A stretch of 24,692 nt of DNA from Bacillota bacterium. GTDB lineage: Bacteria; Bacillota; Clostridia; Lachnospirales; Lachnospiraceae. The notes below the pieces were generated by a model, which had not been told where the DNA came from, made no database searches, and saw only the letters and a list, made by a program, of their open reading frames with translations. Positions 16,124 through 23,758 of this stretch are shown here, in pieces. The DNA lies in assembly GCA_023413555.1 (NCBI GenBank), contig JAEZPG010000107.1:1-24692 (forward strand). Reading direction: 5' to 3'. Numbering within the stretch: position 1 is the first letter of the stretch; every line of letters starts with the position of its first letter. The position numbers and the translations under genes were made by a program.

Positions 16124-16159
16124 AAAACGCCTTGCTACCTAATGGTGGCAGGGCGTTTT
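16124..16159 (+). terminator. Terminator of adhE
   Basis: A 16-bp stem (16124-16139 with 16144-16159, two G-U pairs) with loop TAAT starts with AAAA and ends with TTTT. It is a strong intrinsic terminator, 28 nt after the adhE stop. Confidence 0.92.
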
Positions 16160-16187
16160 GTAAGTTATAGAATTAGGAATCTTAATG

Positions 16188-16235
16188 AAAAAGGGTGGTA
16201 ACCAATGGGGAGCACTAGCCACCACTCTCTTAAAG
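16188..16235 (-). terminator. Terminator of the phosphotransferase-like gene
   Basis: On the minus strand GGTGG-CTAGTG pairs with CATTGG-TTA-CCACC (a 3-nt bulge) and is followed by CCTTTTTC. It lies just after the stop of the minus-strand kinase-like gene and faces the adhE terminator. Confidence 0.65.
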
Positions 16236-16263
16236 AAGGAAAATAAAAAGAATATTAATCAAA

Positions 16264-17010
16264 CTATTCGTAATCGACAACGTTAACCCATTTAAGAAGA
16301 AGATCTCTCTCTTCTGGCTTGCCTTTAGCCAGTTGGGCAGCAGCAACGATAGGAAGCCATTGCTGAACATACTGCTTTGGTGTCTGACTTTTCTTGCAGA
16401 AGATGTCCATATAAGCATTGGCCATATCTTTATTGGATAGAGAAAGTAGAAGATAGGTACGGGCCACATCTGCACTGGCATTACCTTGAGATGCATGGAT
16501 CCAGTCTAATGTGTAGTACATATCTTTAGATACAATAATATTGCGAGGCTCAAAATCACCATGACATACCTTGTTATGTTTTGGCATGCCATCTAATCTC
16601 GTTAATAAATCATACTTAACAACATCATCTATCTCAGTTAAACTGGAAATCTGAGATTTCATCTTATCTTTTAACTTATTTAATAATGGGGATCTCTTAG
16701 ATTGAATATTCAATTGAATATCCACCATTTTATCTATGTACTTTTCCATGTCTTCAGGATTCTGTTGCATAACCGTAGCTAGGGTAGGTCCTTCAATATA
16801 ATCCATAACAATGGCCCACTTTCCTTCCACCATAGTTACCTGCCTGATATGTGGAAGATCTAATCCTGTTAATTCAACACGAGATGTATTAAGAGCCTCT
16901 AAAAGAACATCTACTTTAGACATGTTAGAGCTAAAGACCTTAACGGCTTGATCGTTGTAGCGATAAACTTGTGATGATGTTCCTGTGGCAATCAAGTTGG
17001 TTAAATCCAT
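16264..17010 (-). CDS. Aminoglycoside-phosphotransferase-like kinase
   Basis: A 248-residue member of the APH/choline-kinase-like protein kinase fold. Seen: a glycine-poor nucleotide loop IATGTSSQVYRY with the ATP Lys24 in QAVKVF, a hinge region VMDYIEGPTLA (about 68-78), the catalytic loop VCHGDFEPRNII (H150, D152, N157) and the metal-binding Asp169 in YTLDWIHAS, then ADVARTYLLL, typical of this fold. All key residues are present, so it should be active. The substrate is unknown: small-molecule, sugar or antibiotic phosphorylation are all possible, and there is no resistance-gene context. GGGAGGAG precedes the ATG. It is convergent to adhE and divergent from the HD-GYP gene. Confidence 0.85.
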   Translation of the reverse strand: MDLTNLIATGTSSQVYRYNDQAVKVFSSNMSKVDVLLEALNTSRVELTGLDLPHIRQVTMVEGKWAIVMDYIEGPTLATVMQQNPEDMEKYIDKMVDIQLNIQSKRSPLLNKLKDKMKSQISSLTEIDDVVKYDLLTRLDGMPKHNKVCHGDFEPRNIIVSKDMYYTLDWIHASQGNASADVARTYLLLSLSNKDMANAYMDIFCKKSQTPKQYVQQWLPIVAAAQLAKGKPEERDLLLKWVNVVDYE

Positions 17011-17277
17011 AATAACACTCCTCCCTATGATGTATACAATTTGTCATAAAATAAAATAAAAAGATTAGTATAAATCCACAAATATTATAACACAATTATA
17101 CAAATAAGTACACACTTATATCCGATATATATATATATTAAACAATAGTATTCTATATAGAAAACAATATAATATGAGAAAATGAGAGCATAATAGTCGA
17201 CATTTATATATACATAGAATGGAAAATTAAGTATAATATAGAAAGCAGTGTAAATGTACTTGTAGATGGAGGGGCTT

Positions 17278-18345
17278 ATGAGAAAATTAGAAATTAGTGC
17301 AATAAAAGGTACTGAGATACTTGCTAAGGATGTATATGGGCAAAATGATATTATTCTCTTACCTGCCGGAATACATCTTAAAACCGAATACATTGAGCCT
17401 CTTAGGGCTATGGAAATTCCATTCATATATGTAGAGGATGAGTACTCTATTGGTATTGAAGAAGGTAAAATCAGTGAAAATGAAATAAAGTCGCTGTGTT
17501 TACATAAGATAAGGGGTACCTTAGATCGATTTTCATATAGCATGCCTAATCAGGCCAATCAGGTAAATCATATTGCAGAGGAAGTTATTCTGGAAGTTTT
17601 GAATAATGAACACGTCATATATAATATAGCAGGAGTGAGACAAAGAAGTGAAGAGATTTATAGCCATAGTCTTAGTGTATGTGCTCTTTCCGTACTACTG
17701 GCAATCCGTTTGAATCTATCTAAAACTAAAGTTATGGATGTTGCAGTAGGAAGTATTCTTCATGACATAGGTTACTCTTGTATAGATGTCAAGTTTAAAG
17801 GACATCACAAAAAGAATTATAGCTTAAATGAGTTAAAGGAAATAAAGAAGCATGTAATTTATGGTTATAATTTAGTAGAAAATGCGGAGTGGTTGTCATC
17901 TGCCTCTAAGGAGATCATTTTATACCATCATGAGATGTGTAATGGTGCAGGCTACCCATTTCGATTGAATGGAGATAAGATTAAGATAGGAAGTAAAATA
18001 GTGGCTGTATGTGATTCGTTTGATAGCTTAGTTTATGGATATATGATGAAACCAAGGAAGGTCCATGAAGCAATAGAATATATAGTCGGTCAAAGTGGCC
18101 TCAAGTTCTCTCATCAGGTGGTGAAAGTTTTTAATGATTCAGTTGCAGCATTTCCTAATGGAACTATCGTACTGACCAATGAAAAAGAGCTAGGTATTGT
18201 ATTAAGGCAGAACAATAGTTGTCCTACACGTCCGATTATACGTATTATAAGGGACAAAGATGGGAATAAATGTAATAAGTGGATAGAGAAGAATCTGATG
18301 GACTATCATACGTTATTTATTATAGATACAGTAGAGAGTTTGTAG
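17278..18345 (+). CDS. HD-GYP domain protein (putative cyclic-dinucleotide phosphodiesterase)
   Basis: A soluble protein of 355 residues. The N-terminal about 110 residues (with ILAKDVYGQNDIILLPAGIHL and IPFIYVEDEYS) resemble the region seen ahead of many clostridial HD-GYP domains. The HD-GYP domain carries the likely metal ligands H130, H162-D163 (HDIG), H192 (KKH), H217-H218 and D246, and the GAGYP motif at 223-227. HD-GYP enzymes cleave c-di-GMP or related dinucleotides. Two differences stand out: Tyr166 replaces the Lys that follows HDIG, and the HHExxDGxGYP Asp is Asn222. The start is ATG 17278, after GGAGGGG; the ATG at 17266 overlaps that site. A TATAAT at 17232-17237 may be its -10. 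Signal and target unknown. Confidence 0.88.
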   Translation: MRKLEISAIKGTEILAKDVYGQNDIILLPAGIHLKTEYIEPLRAMEIPFIYVEDEYSIGIEEGKISENEIKSLCLHKIRGTLDRFSYSMPNQANQVNHIAEEVILEVLNNEHVIYNIAGVRQRSEEIYSHSLSVCALSVLLAIRLNLSKTKVMDVAVGSILHDIGYSCIDVKFKGHHKKNYSLNELKEIKKHVIYGYNLVENAEWLSSASKEIILYHHEMCNGAGYPFRLNGDKIKIGSKIVAVCDSFDSLVYGYMMKPRKVHEAIEYIVGQSGLKFSHQVVKVFNDSVAAFPNGTIVLTNEKELGIVLRQNNSCPTRPIIRIIRDKDGNKCNKWIEKNLMDYHTLFIIDTVESL

Positions 18346-18456
18346 GTGACCAATTATAGGTAAAAGAATATCCCTCAAAGTCAGTAGACAAATCATAAAA
18401 TTGGTGATATAAATAGATATGCTTATTACTTATGTAGTAAAGGGGGTATTGGAGCT

Positions 18457-19344
18457 ATGCATAGTTATCTTAGAGCAATCGGGTTTAGCCAGATGAGTAG
18501 TCAGATTGAAATGGATAAACTTATTGAGTATATATTAAACAATTCAACACATGATAAGATGGTAATGACGGATAATAGAACCATGTATGCTGAGGTGGCA
18601 AAGGAGTTTGCACCCAATATGGGAATTGCTTTGCGTGGAGAATATGATGAAAAAGGCGTGTTTCGTTTAGAGAATTATTATCCATATTATATTGGGAAAA
18701 CCATTTCTACAAAGGAAGAGGTAACGTTTAATAAGAAAGTGGATAATAATAGTTATACAGGTATGTGTGATGATATCAGGGTTGGTGTTAGCTTAATCTT
18801 TTACTTGCAGAATGTGATGGAATACCTAGGGCTTCGTAACCGTAAGAGAAGTATGGGCCAGGATTTATCTGTCATGTTAACAGGCTTGTCCTTAGAAGGT
18901 AAGATTCTTCTTGGAATTGAAAAGAAGCAGAAGAGTAAAAAGAATAAAACTGTGGAAACAAAGAAGAGAAACCAGTTACTTGCTCAAGCTAGAGAAGGTA
19001 ATCAGGAAGCCATAGACAGCTTAACCATAGATGATATTGATTTATATGCATCCATTAGTAAAAGAACAAAGAATGAAGATGTTTACTCCATTGTTGACAG
19101 TACGTTTGTTCCATATGGTTCCGAATCAGATAATTACTTGGTGGTTGGAACTATATTGGACTATGAGACCATTGTTAATGAGTACACGAAAGAAGAGATA
19201 TACTCTATGGTAATTGATTGCAATGAGCTCAAATTTGAACTTTGTATTGCAAAGAAGGATCTAGTAGGAGAACCTGCTGTTGGGCGAAGATTTAAAGGGG
19301 TTGTTTGGATGCAGGGGACTGTTAAATTTGAAGAATTGTACTAG
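18457..19344 (+). CDS. DUF3881 family protein
   Basis: A 295-residue soluble protein beginning MHSYLRAIGFSQM, which I recognise as the start of the DUF3881 family found mainly in Lachnospiraceae. It has a conserved-looking N-terminal part (about 1-150), a Lys-rich linker (about 152-172, KKQKSKKNKTVETKKR), and a C-terminal beta-rich domain (about 200-295) with FVPYGSESDNYLVVGTILD and FKGVVWMQGTV. No catalytic motif, signal peptide or TM segment is visible. The function is unknown. The start has AGGGGG 10 nt upstream and GGAG 2 nt upstream. It follows the HD-GYP gene by 111 nt on the same strand and may be independent. Confidence 0.75.
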   Translation: MHSYLRAIGFSQMSSQIEMDKLIEYILNNSTHDKMVMTDNRTMYAEVAKEFAPNMGIALRGEYDEKGVFRLENYYPYYIGKTISTKEEVTFNKKVDNNSYTGMCDDIRVGVSLIFYLQNVMEYLGLRNRKRSMGQDLSVMLTGLSLEGKILLGIEKKQKSKKNKTVETKKRNQLLAQAREGNQEAIDSLTIDDIDLYASISKRTKNEDVYSIVDSTFVPYGSESDNYLVVGTILDYETIVNEYTKEEIYSMVIDCNELKFELCIAKKDLVGEPAVGRRFKGVVWMQGTVKFEELY

Positions 19345-19355
19345 ATATCTTTAGG

Positions 19356-19384
19356 TTGACGAAATCAGTATCTCAGACTATAAT
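19356..19384 (+). promoter_or_regulatory. Promoter of tRNA-Arg
   Basis: TTGACG (19356-19361) and TATAAT (19379-19384) are separated by 17 nt, a near-consensus promoter. The predicted start near 19391 gives a 40-nt 5' leader to the tRNA. Confidence 0.85.
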
Positions 19385-19430
19385 AAGTATTGTGTCTGAA
19401 TCTAGTACTCTTTGATTCAGATGAAAAGAA

Positions 19431-19502
19431 GTTCTCATAGTTAAATGGATATAACAGGGACCTCCTAAGTCTCAATTGCAGGTTCGATTCCTGCTGGGAA
19501 CA
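19431..19502 (+). tRNA. tRNA-Arg (anticodon CCU)
   Basis: A 72-nt tRNA with all arms. The acceptor stem is GTTCTCA/TGGGAAC (one G-U) with discriminator A. The D arm is GTTA/TAAC, the anticodon stem GGGAC/GTCTC, and the loop CTCCTAA has anticodon CCT (19464-19466), reading AGG codons. The T arm is GCAGG-TTCGATT-CCTGC. No CCA is encoded. It is monocistronic, with its own promoter and terminator. Confidence 0.95.
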
Positions 19503-19511
19503 TTGTATAGT

Positions 19512-19548
19512 ATGCCACATCATTAGGTATGAATGGTGTGGCATTTTT
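19512..19548 (+). terminator. Terminator of tRNA-Arg
   Basis: A 13-bp stem (19512-19524 with 19532-19544, one G-U) with a 7-nt loop is followed by TTTTT. It ends the tRNA transcript about 10 nt after the mature 3' end. Confidence 0.9.
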
Positions 19549-19574
19549 ACGTATAGAAAAGTCCCATCAAAGTT

Positions 19575-19594
19575 AAGACTGAAAAACCAGCCTT
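19575..19594 (-). terminator. Weak hairpin after the PadR/HAAS operon
   Basis: On the minus strand AAGGCTG pairs with CAGTCTT (7 bp, one G-U) around GTTTTT, 5 nt after the HAAS gene stop. The T-tail is poor (AACTTTGA), so it is only a possible terminator. Confidence 0.35.
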
Positions 19595-19598
19595 ACGC

Positions 19599-20162
19599 TT
19601 AATCATTAAACAACTCATTTTTACGTTTACTTACATTGTGAATGTATGTCTTCAATAGCTCCCATAATTTGCAACCCAACTTATACATTCCCACACCTAT
19701 CAAAAATGATGACAAGAAAGCTAAAATAGGATGTAATTCAACAGTGCCAATAGTAATCAATACAAATGGTATATCAAAATGAAAAATAAAGCCAACTAAT
19801 TTGACTACACCCATGATAGGCGTGACAATACCGAAAAATCTTAATGAGGGTGCTAAAATCCCCAAAAATGGAATAATAATTGCACCAGTAAGACCCGTCA
19901 ATCCATAAAAAGCAAAGATAGCCATAAACTTTTGTCGATTAAAACGGGTATTCTCATATATTAAGTCACTAATATATGCTCTTGCCATATCTTTTGAATC
20001 ACCCAATTTATCAATTATTTGTTGTGGGGAAAGGCCCTCGGCTTTTTCCATTTCTATTATTTGACACTTAATTTCTTTTATAATATCAACTTTTTCAGAA
20101 GTTGATATAGGTTTTAGGTACCGATAAATAGAATCTAAATAGTTATCCAGTGTTGAATCCAT
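19599..20162 (-). CDS. HAAS/DUF1700-type membrane protein
   Basis: A 187-residue membrane protein. The N-terminal about 70 residues are helical and match the HAAS (DUF1700) pattern (YLDSIYRYLKPISTSEKVDIIKEIKCQI.., LGDSKDMARAYI), a domain that typically accompanies PadR regulators. About three TM segments follow (roughly 79-103, 110-140 and 145-165). Its ATG overlaps the padR stop as TAATG, so translation is coupled. In known PadR-HAAS pairs the membrane protein often acts in stress, antimicrobial-peptide or envelope responses. The function here is unknown. Confidence 0.8.
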   Translation of the reverse strand: MDSTLDNYLDSIYRYLKPISTSEKVDIIKEIKCQIIEMEKAEGLSPQQIIDKLGDSKDMARAYISDLIYENTRFNRQKFMAIFAFYGLTGLTGAIIIPFLGILAPSLRFFGIVTPIMGVVKLVGFIFHFDIPFVLITIGTVELHPILAFLSSFLIGVGMYKLGCKLWELLKTYIHNVSKRKNELFND

Positions 20163-20497
20163 TATTCTTCTCCCTTCAAATCAGAAATAGCATTTAATAA
20201 GTTATTCCATTCTAAAGACATTCTATCTAAATAATTTTTTCCATCTTCTGTAATTGAGTAGTATTTACGAGAGGGCAAGCCTTCTCTTGTATCTTGCCAA
20301 GTAGAAGTTAAAAAACCTTCCTTAAGAAGTCTCCTTAATAAAGGATAGACAGTACTTTCTTTGGCCGATATAATTGGATACTGACTAATCTTTTGTATAA
20401 GTTCATACCCATAATAGGCTTTTTGATTCAACAAAATTAAAATGCATAAGTCAAGAGTACCGCGTTTCATCTGTGATTTCCATTCTTCTATGTCCAT
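20162..20497 (-). CDS. PadR family transcriptional regulator
   Basis: A 111-residue winged-helix PadR regulator. Seen: the start WKSQMKRGTLDLCILILLNQKAYYGYELIQKI, the recognition helix and wing region KESTVYPLLRRLLKEGFLTSTWQDTREGLPSRKYYSITEDGKNYL, and a C-terminal helix WNNLLNAI for dimerisation. It is of the short subfamily-2 type. AGGAGG lies 8 nt upstream of its ATG. It probably represses its own operon, because an inverted repeat lies over its promoter. The ligand is unknown; the HAAS membrane protein is coupled downstream. Confidence 0.93.
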   Translation of the reverse strand: MDIEEWKSQMKRGTLDLCILILLNQKAYYGYELIQKISQYPIISAKESTVYPLLRRLLKEGFLTSTWQDTREGLPSRKYYSITEDGKNYLDRMSLEWNNLLNAISDLKGEE

Positions 20498-20513
20498 ATT
20501 TTACCTCCTATAT

Positions 20514-20544
20514 ACATCGTACCACATAGTACTGTGTTTATCAA
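20514..20544 (-). promoter_or_regulatory. padR promoter with overlapping operator-like inverted repeat
   Basis: On the minus strand TTGATA (20539-20544) and TACGAT (20516-20521) are 17 nt apart, with an extended -10 TG. The inverted repeat ACAnnGTAC-N6-GTACnnTGT at 20514-20537 covers the -10 and the spacer. This is the expected layout for PadR autorepression. The promoter hexamers and repeat are seen; the binding is inferred. Confidence 0.65.
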
Positions 20545-20648
20545 TAGTAATCTCAAAAATCATACCAAGAGTTTGACTAGGGTAGATAGAATGGAGTAAA
20601 AAATATGTAAAAATATCAAACATATACTATATATATTAATGTATATTG

Positions 20649-20657
20649 TGGTACAAT
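20649..20657 (+). promoter_or_regulatory. Extended -10 promoter of the two-TM protein/exonuclease operon
   Basis: TGGTACAAT at 20649-20657 fits an extended -10 (TGnTACAAT), 32 nt before the ATG. No convincing -35 is visible in the AT-rich DNA upstream. Confidence 0.45.
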
Positions 20658-20688
20658 AGAATATTATAAGGGATATGGGAGGAATCAG

Positions 20689-21054
20689 ATGAAAAAGATA
20701 GCTAATATGTTTTATTCCATCTTTTTTGTAGCAGCTATAATATTTTTAGTTTACTGTTTTGCTGAATTTAGAGAAGATATTGCAACAATGATTTGTGCTA
20801 CTATTGTTATGTTAATTGCAACCTTTCTATTTATTGACGTACTTGTTAACATTTACAAAGCAGAGAAAAAGGATCTGTTAGAAAAGACGCAAGAAAGACA
20901 GGATGCTTTTAATAAGGAAATAAGCAAGACGATGGAAGAAATTTTAAAATATGAAAAGGCCATTTATGTAATCAATAAAAGAGAGCTTTTAGAACTCAAG
21001 AAAGAACAGATAGTGGACCAACCATCTGACACAGCTAAATTCAAAGTATTATAA
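20689..21054 (+). CDS. Small two-TM membrane protein, function unknown
   Basis: A 121-residue protein not recognised as a named family. Two hydrophobic segments (about 8-25 and 32-54, divided by the short charged turn AEFRED) form a hairpin that should place both ends in the cytosol. The C-terminal half (about 57-110) is highly charged and helical, probably a coiled coil, then a short flexible end. GGGAGGA provides a strong Shine-Dalgarno. The exonuclease gene starts 18 nt after its stop, so the two are probably co-transcribed and could be functionally linked. Confidence 0.75.
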   Translation: MKKIANMFYSIFFVAAIIFLVYCFAEFREDIATMICATIVMLIATFLFIDVLVNIYKAEKKDLLEKTQERQDAFNKEISKTMEEILKYEKAIYVINKRELLELKKEQIVDQPSDTAKFKVL

Positions 21055-21072
21055 CATTGGGCAGGAGACTTT

Positions 21073-22029
21073 ATGAATTATATAATTGTAGACTTGGAAT
21101 GGAATCAGAGCCCACATGGCAAAGGAAGTGAGCGAGAAAAGCTTCCCTTTGAGATTATAGAGATTGGTGCTGTAAAAGTCAGTAGTCAGAGAAAGATTCT
21201 GGAGGAATATCACAGCTATATTAGACCTCAGGTATACTCGGAGCTTCATTTTAAAACCCAGGAGCTACTAAATATTGATATAAAGCATCTGAAAAATCAG
21301 AAATACTTTTCAGAAGTAAGTAAAGAGTTTATTAATTGGTGTGGTGACCAATACGTGTTTTGCACCTGGGGAAATATGGACCTTACAGAGTTACAACGCA
21401 ATCTTTCCTATTATCATCTTTTACCACTTCTGATGGGACCAATCCGGTATTATGATGTACAAAAACTTTTTGCTCTACAATATGAAGGTGAAAAGAATCC
21501 TCATACCTTAGAATATGCAGTAGACTTCTTACAGATTAGGAAAGAAGAGTTCTTTCACAGCGCGATTCATGATGCCAGATATACTGCTGAAGTCTTTGTA
21601 AGACTAAGGGAGGAAACTCTTCGAAATTATTCGATTGATTGCTACCAGAATCCTAAGAATAAAGAGGAAGAAATCTATATAAAATATGATCAATATAGTA
21701 AGTATATATCCAGAGAATTCAAGACAAAGGAAGATGCTATCCAAGATAAAGATGTAGTTTCTACAGTATGTTATTTATGTGGGAAAAGGGCAGCAAAAAA
21801 GGTCAAATGGTTTTCTAATAATACTAAGAATTATTATTGTCTCGCTTTATGTAGAAAGCATGGATATTTAAAAGGAAAATTACGTTTAAAAAAGACGGAT
21901 GGGGATAAAGTATATGCTATAAAGATTCTAAAGTTGGTGGATGAGACAGAGGCAGCAGCAATACAGCTAAAACAGAAGGAGATTAAAAGAAGAAAAAAAG
22001 AGAAACGTGATAGGAAAGCATCAAATTAA
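21073..22029 (+). CDS. DEDDh-family 3'-5' exonuclease with C-terminal Cys/His cluster
   Basis: A 318-residue protein. The N-terminal about 180 residues are an RNase T/DnaQ/ERI-1-like exonuclease. Seen: D7 and E9 in IIVDLEWNQ (Exo I), D103 in TWGNMDL (Exo II), and H162-x4-D167 in FHSAIHDARYTAEVF (Exo III, DEDDh type). All catalytic residues are present, so two-metal nuclease activity on RNA or DNA ends is expected. The C-terminal part carries Cys233-x2-Cys236 and Cys256-x3-Cys260-x2-His263, a possible zinc-binding module, then a very basic tail (KRRKKEKRDRK) suited to nucleic-acid binding. GGGCAGGAG precedes the ATG. The architecture suggests RNA processing or surveillance, which is inference. 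Confidence 0.85.
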   Translation: MNYIIVDLEWNQSPHGKGSEREKLPFEIIEIGAVKVSSQRKILEEYHSYIRPQVYSELHFKTQELLNIDIKHLKNQKYFSEVSKEFINWCGDQYVFCTWGNMDLTELQRNLSYYHLLPLLMGPIRYYDVQKLFALQYEGEKNPHTLEYAVDFLQIRKEEFFHSAIHDARYTAEVFVRLREETLRNYSIDCYQNPKNKEEEIYIKYDQYSKYISREFKTKEDAIQDKDVVSTVCYLCGKRAAKKVKWFSNNTKNYYCLALCRKHGYLKGKLRLKKTDGDKVYAIKILKLVDETEAAAIQLKQKEIKRRKKEKRDRKASN

Positions 22030-22070
22030 GGCTAAGGATTGGAGTGGATTCCATCCTTAGCCTTTATTGA
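22028..22070 (+). terminator. Bidirectional terminator between exonuclease and dacA genes
   Basis: A 12-bp stem (22028-22039 with 22053-22064) starts at the exonuclease stop codon and is followed by a weak TTT run (CCTTTATTG); the minus strand ends in TTAATTT. It separates two convergent genes and can serve both. Confidence 0.8.
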
Positions 22071-22078
22071 ATATAGGT

Positions 22079-23575
22079 TTATTTAAACATATCATGTAAT
22101 GAAGTATAGGACTTAGTGCTCCTTTTGGAGGAATATTTACTGGCCGGGTTAGTTTTTCTACGCTTTCTTATGATACATAGAATAAGAATCAATATAAGAA
22201 TTACAAATAAAACAAGTCCTAATGTGATTAATATGGTAGATAAGCTAGCACCTTGTTCCAAATTAAAGATATCGGCTAGGGCTTTCTCGGTGTTTTTTTG
22301 TACCACAGGACTATTCTCCAGTACCTGCATGTCTTTCGTTTTCGTATAAATAATATTGTTACTTCCAACTATGGTTCCATCCAAAGTATAGGTGATAGAG
22401 CCAATAATATTGTCGCCTTCTTTGATGGAAATATCCTTGAAGTAATTAATTTCTTGTTTTACATTTTTCAAGTCTGCCGAATTAGGAATTACAACAGAAT
22501 TGCTACCCTCAATTTTAAGAGGAGAATTGCTACTATCATATAGATAGTTATATTTTGTAAAGAGTAACTCTTCATCAATAAGAGGTGCATTCTTCGCCTC
22601 ATCTATATTGTAAACGGAGAAATTAGCAAAGCAGTAGTCCAGTAGGGAAATCGTATCTGTATATTGATTATATTGAGCATTGGAAGGTTTAGATTTTAAC
22701 ACAACGCATATTAATTCTAGACCCTCCTTTTTAGCAACGGTAACTAAGGTGTTACCGGCTTGATCGGTGTAGCCGGTCTTTCCTGTAAGAGTATACTTAT
22801 ATTCATACTGAGGATAGTCATTTGGGTTTATCATCTGATGCTTATTGGTCAGATATCTAGCCTCAGATTGTTTGTTAGTTGGTGGAATAACATATCTTCT
22901 AGTTCCTGCTACTGTACGATAGGTCTGATTCTTCATGGCAGCCCTAGTAATCAAGGCCATGTCATAAGCAGTAGTATAATGTTCGCTGTTATGCAATCCA
23001 TGGGGATTGGTAAAATTAGTATTCTTACAGCCGAGAGCTTTCGCTTTTGCTGTCATCATCTTTGCAAACTTTGGTACACTACCGGCTATGTGCTCTCCTA
23101 TGGCATTGGCAATCTCATTGGCACTCTTTAACATTAATGCATAAAGACATTGTTCCATTGTAAACTGCTCCCCAACGTCAGCCCCGATATGAGCAGCACC
23201 GGCCTCAATTCCGAAGACTGCATCATGGCTACAGGTTACGGTCTCACTGAGAGAACAATTCTCCACGGCCAATAAAGCTGTCATTACCTTAGTGATACTG
23301 GCTGGATAGTGCTTATCATTAATATTCTTAGAATATAGCACCATACCGGTGGAGGCTTCCATAATAATGGCAGACTCGGCTACTACAGAAGGCCCTTTTT
23401 TAGCGTTGACGGTAAAGCTGGAAACACCAGAGACCGTATTGGACTGTGGTGACTTCTCTTCCGTCTTCTTAGCGTCAGTAGCTGTTGTAGTAGCAGTTAC
23501 TACATTTCCCACAAGAAAATTGCTCAAAATAATAAACATCAATAATATGGATAGTAATTTTTTCTTTATAAACAT
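22079..23575 (-). CDS. D-alanyl-D-alanine carboxypeptidase (PBP5-type, S11 family)
   Basis: Low-molecular-weight penicillin-binding protein that trims the terminal D-Ala from peptidoglycan stem peptides. About 498 residues. Seen: an N-terminal signal/TM segment (about 5-25), a Ser/Thr/Lys-rich linker, SxxK (S93-I-T-K96 in HYPASITKVMTAL), SxN (S151-A-N153), and KTG (266-268 in LTGKTGYTDQAG). A C-terminal extension of about 200 residues ends with a single TM (about 450-475) and a basic Arg/Lys/Ser tail, so it is anchored at the C-terminus. The start is the ATG at 23575 (MFIKKKLL), because GAGGAG lies 6 nt upstream; the ATG at 23596 overlaps poor ribosome signals. It is transcribed from its own promoter after the ATPase terminator. 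Related to dacF/dacA; the exact symbol is not assigned. Confidence 0.95.
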   Translation of the reverse strand: MFIKKKLLSILLMFIILSNFLVGNVVTATTTATDAKKTEEKSPQSNTVSGVSSFTVNAKKGPSVVAESAIIMEASTGMVLYSKNINDKHYPASITKVMTALLAVENCSLSETVTCSHDAVFGIEAGAAHIGADVGEQFTMEQCLYALMLKSANEIANAIGEHIAGSVPKFAKMMTAKAKALGCKNTNFTNPHGLHNSEHYTTAYDMALITRAAMKNQTYRTVAGTRRYVIPPTNKQSEARYLTNKHQMINPNDYPQYEYKYTLTGKTGYTDQAGNTLVTVAKKEGLELICVVLKSKPSNAQYNQYTDTISLLDYCFANFSVYNIDEAKNAPLIDEELLFTKYNYLYDSSNSPLKIEGSNSVVIPNSADLKNVKQEINYFKDISIKEGDNIIGSITYTLDGTIVGSNNIIYTKTKDMQVLENSPVVQKNTEKALADIFNLEQGASLSTILITLGLVLFVILILILILCIIRKRRKTNPASKYSSKRSTKSYTSLHDMFK

Positions 23576-23616
23576 ACGTACTCCTCTAGCTCCCATTCTT
23601 ATACTTAACAGAAATA

Positions 23617-23645
23617 ATTATAAGCCATTTTAATAAGGCTATCAA
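23617..23645 (-). promoter_or_regulatory. Promoter of the D-Ala-D-Ala carboxypeptidase gene
   Basis: On the minus strand TTGATA (23640-23645) and TATAAT (23617-23622) are separated by exactly 17 nt, about 41 nt before the ATG. Near-consensus sigma-A hexamers. Confidence 0.8.
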
Positions 23646-23700
23646 GAATTATCTAAAAAGAATTCCTTCTTGGATAAAAAAGAGGAAGAAAAGACTAAAT

Positions 23701-23750
23701 AAAAAAGAAATCCCCCATTGTCTGCGTTAAATTTCTGGCAGTGGGGGATT
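23701..23750 (-). terminator. Terminator of the V-type ATP synthase operon
   Basis: On the minus strand AATCCCCCACTG pairs with CAATGGGGGATT around an 18-nt loop, followed by TCTTTTTTATTT. It lies 8 nt after the subunit D stop and ends the ATP synthase operon. Confidence 0.9.
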
Positions 23751-23758
23751 GGTTTTAG

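Noticed and set aside
16264..17010. Antibiotic resistance gene
   Set aside because: The kinase fold is clear, but no specific resemblance to a known resistance enzyme or mobile context was seen, so no resistance is claimed.
17085..17543. 152-residue minus-strand frame rich in Tyr and Ile
   Set aside because: It comes from AT-rich intergenic DNA and the antisense of the HD-GYP gene; composition is typical of random AT-rich sequence.
22116..23131. Plus-strand reading frames opposite the carboxypeptidase gene
   Set aside because: They are antisense to a full D-Ala-D-Ala carboxypeptidase with SxxK, SxN and KTG motifs; the hydrophobic look is an effect of the opposite strand.
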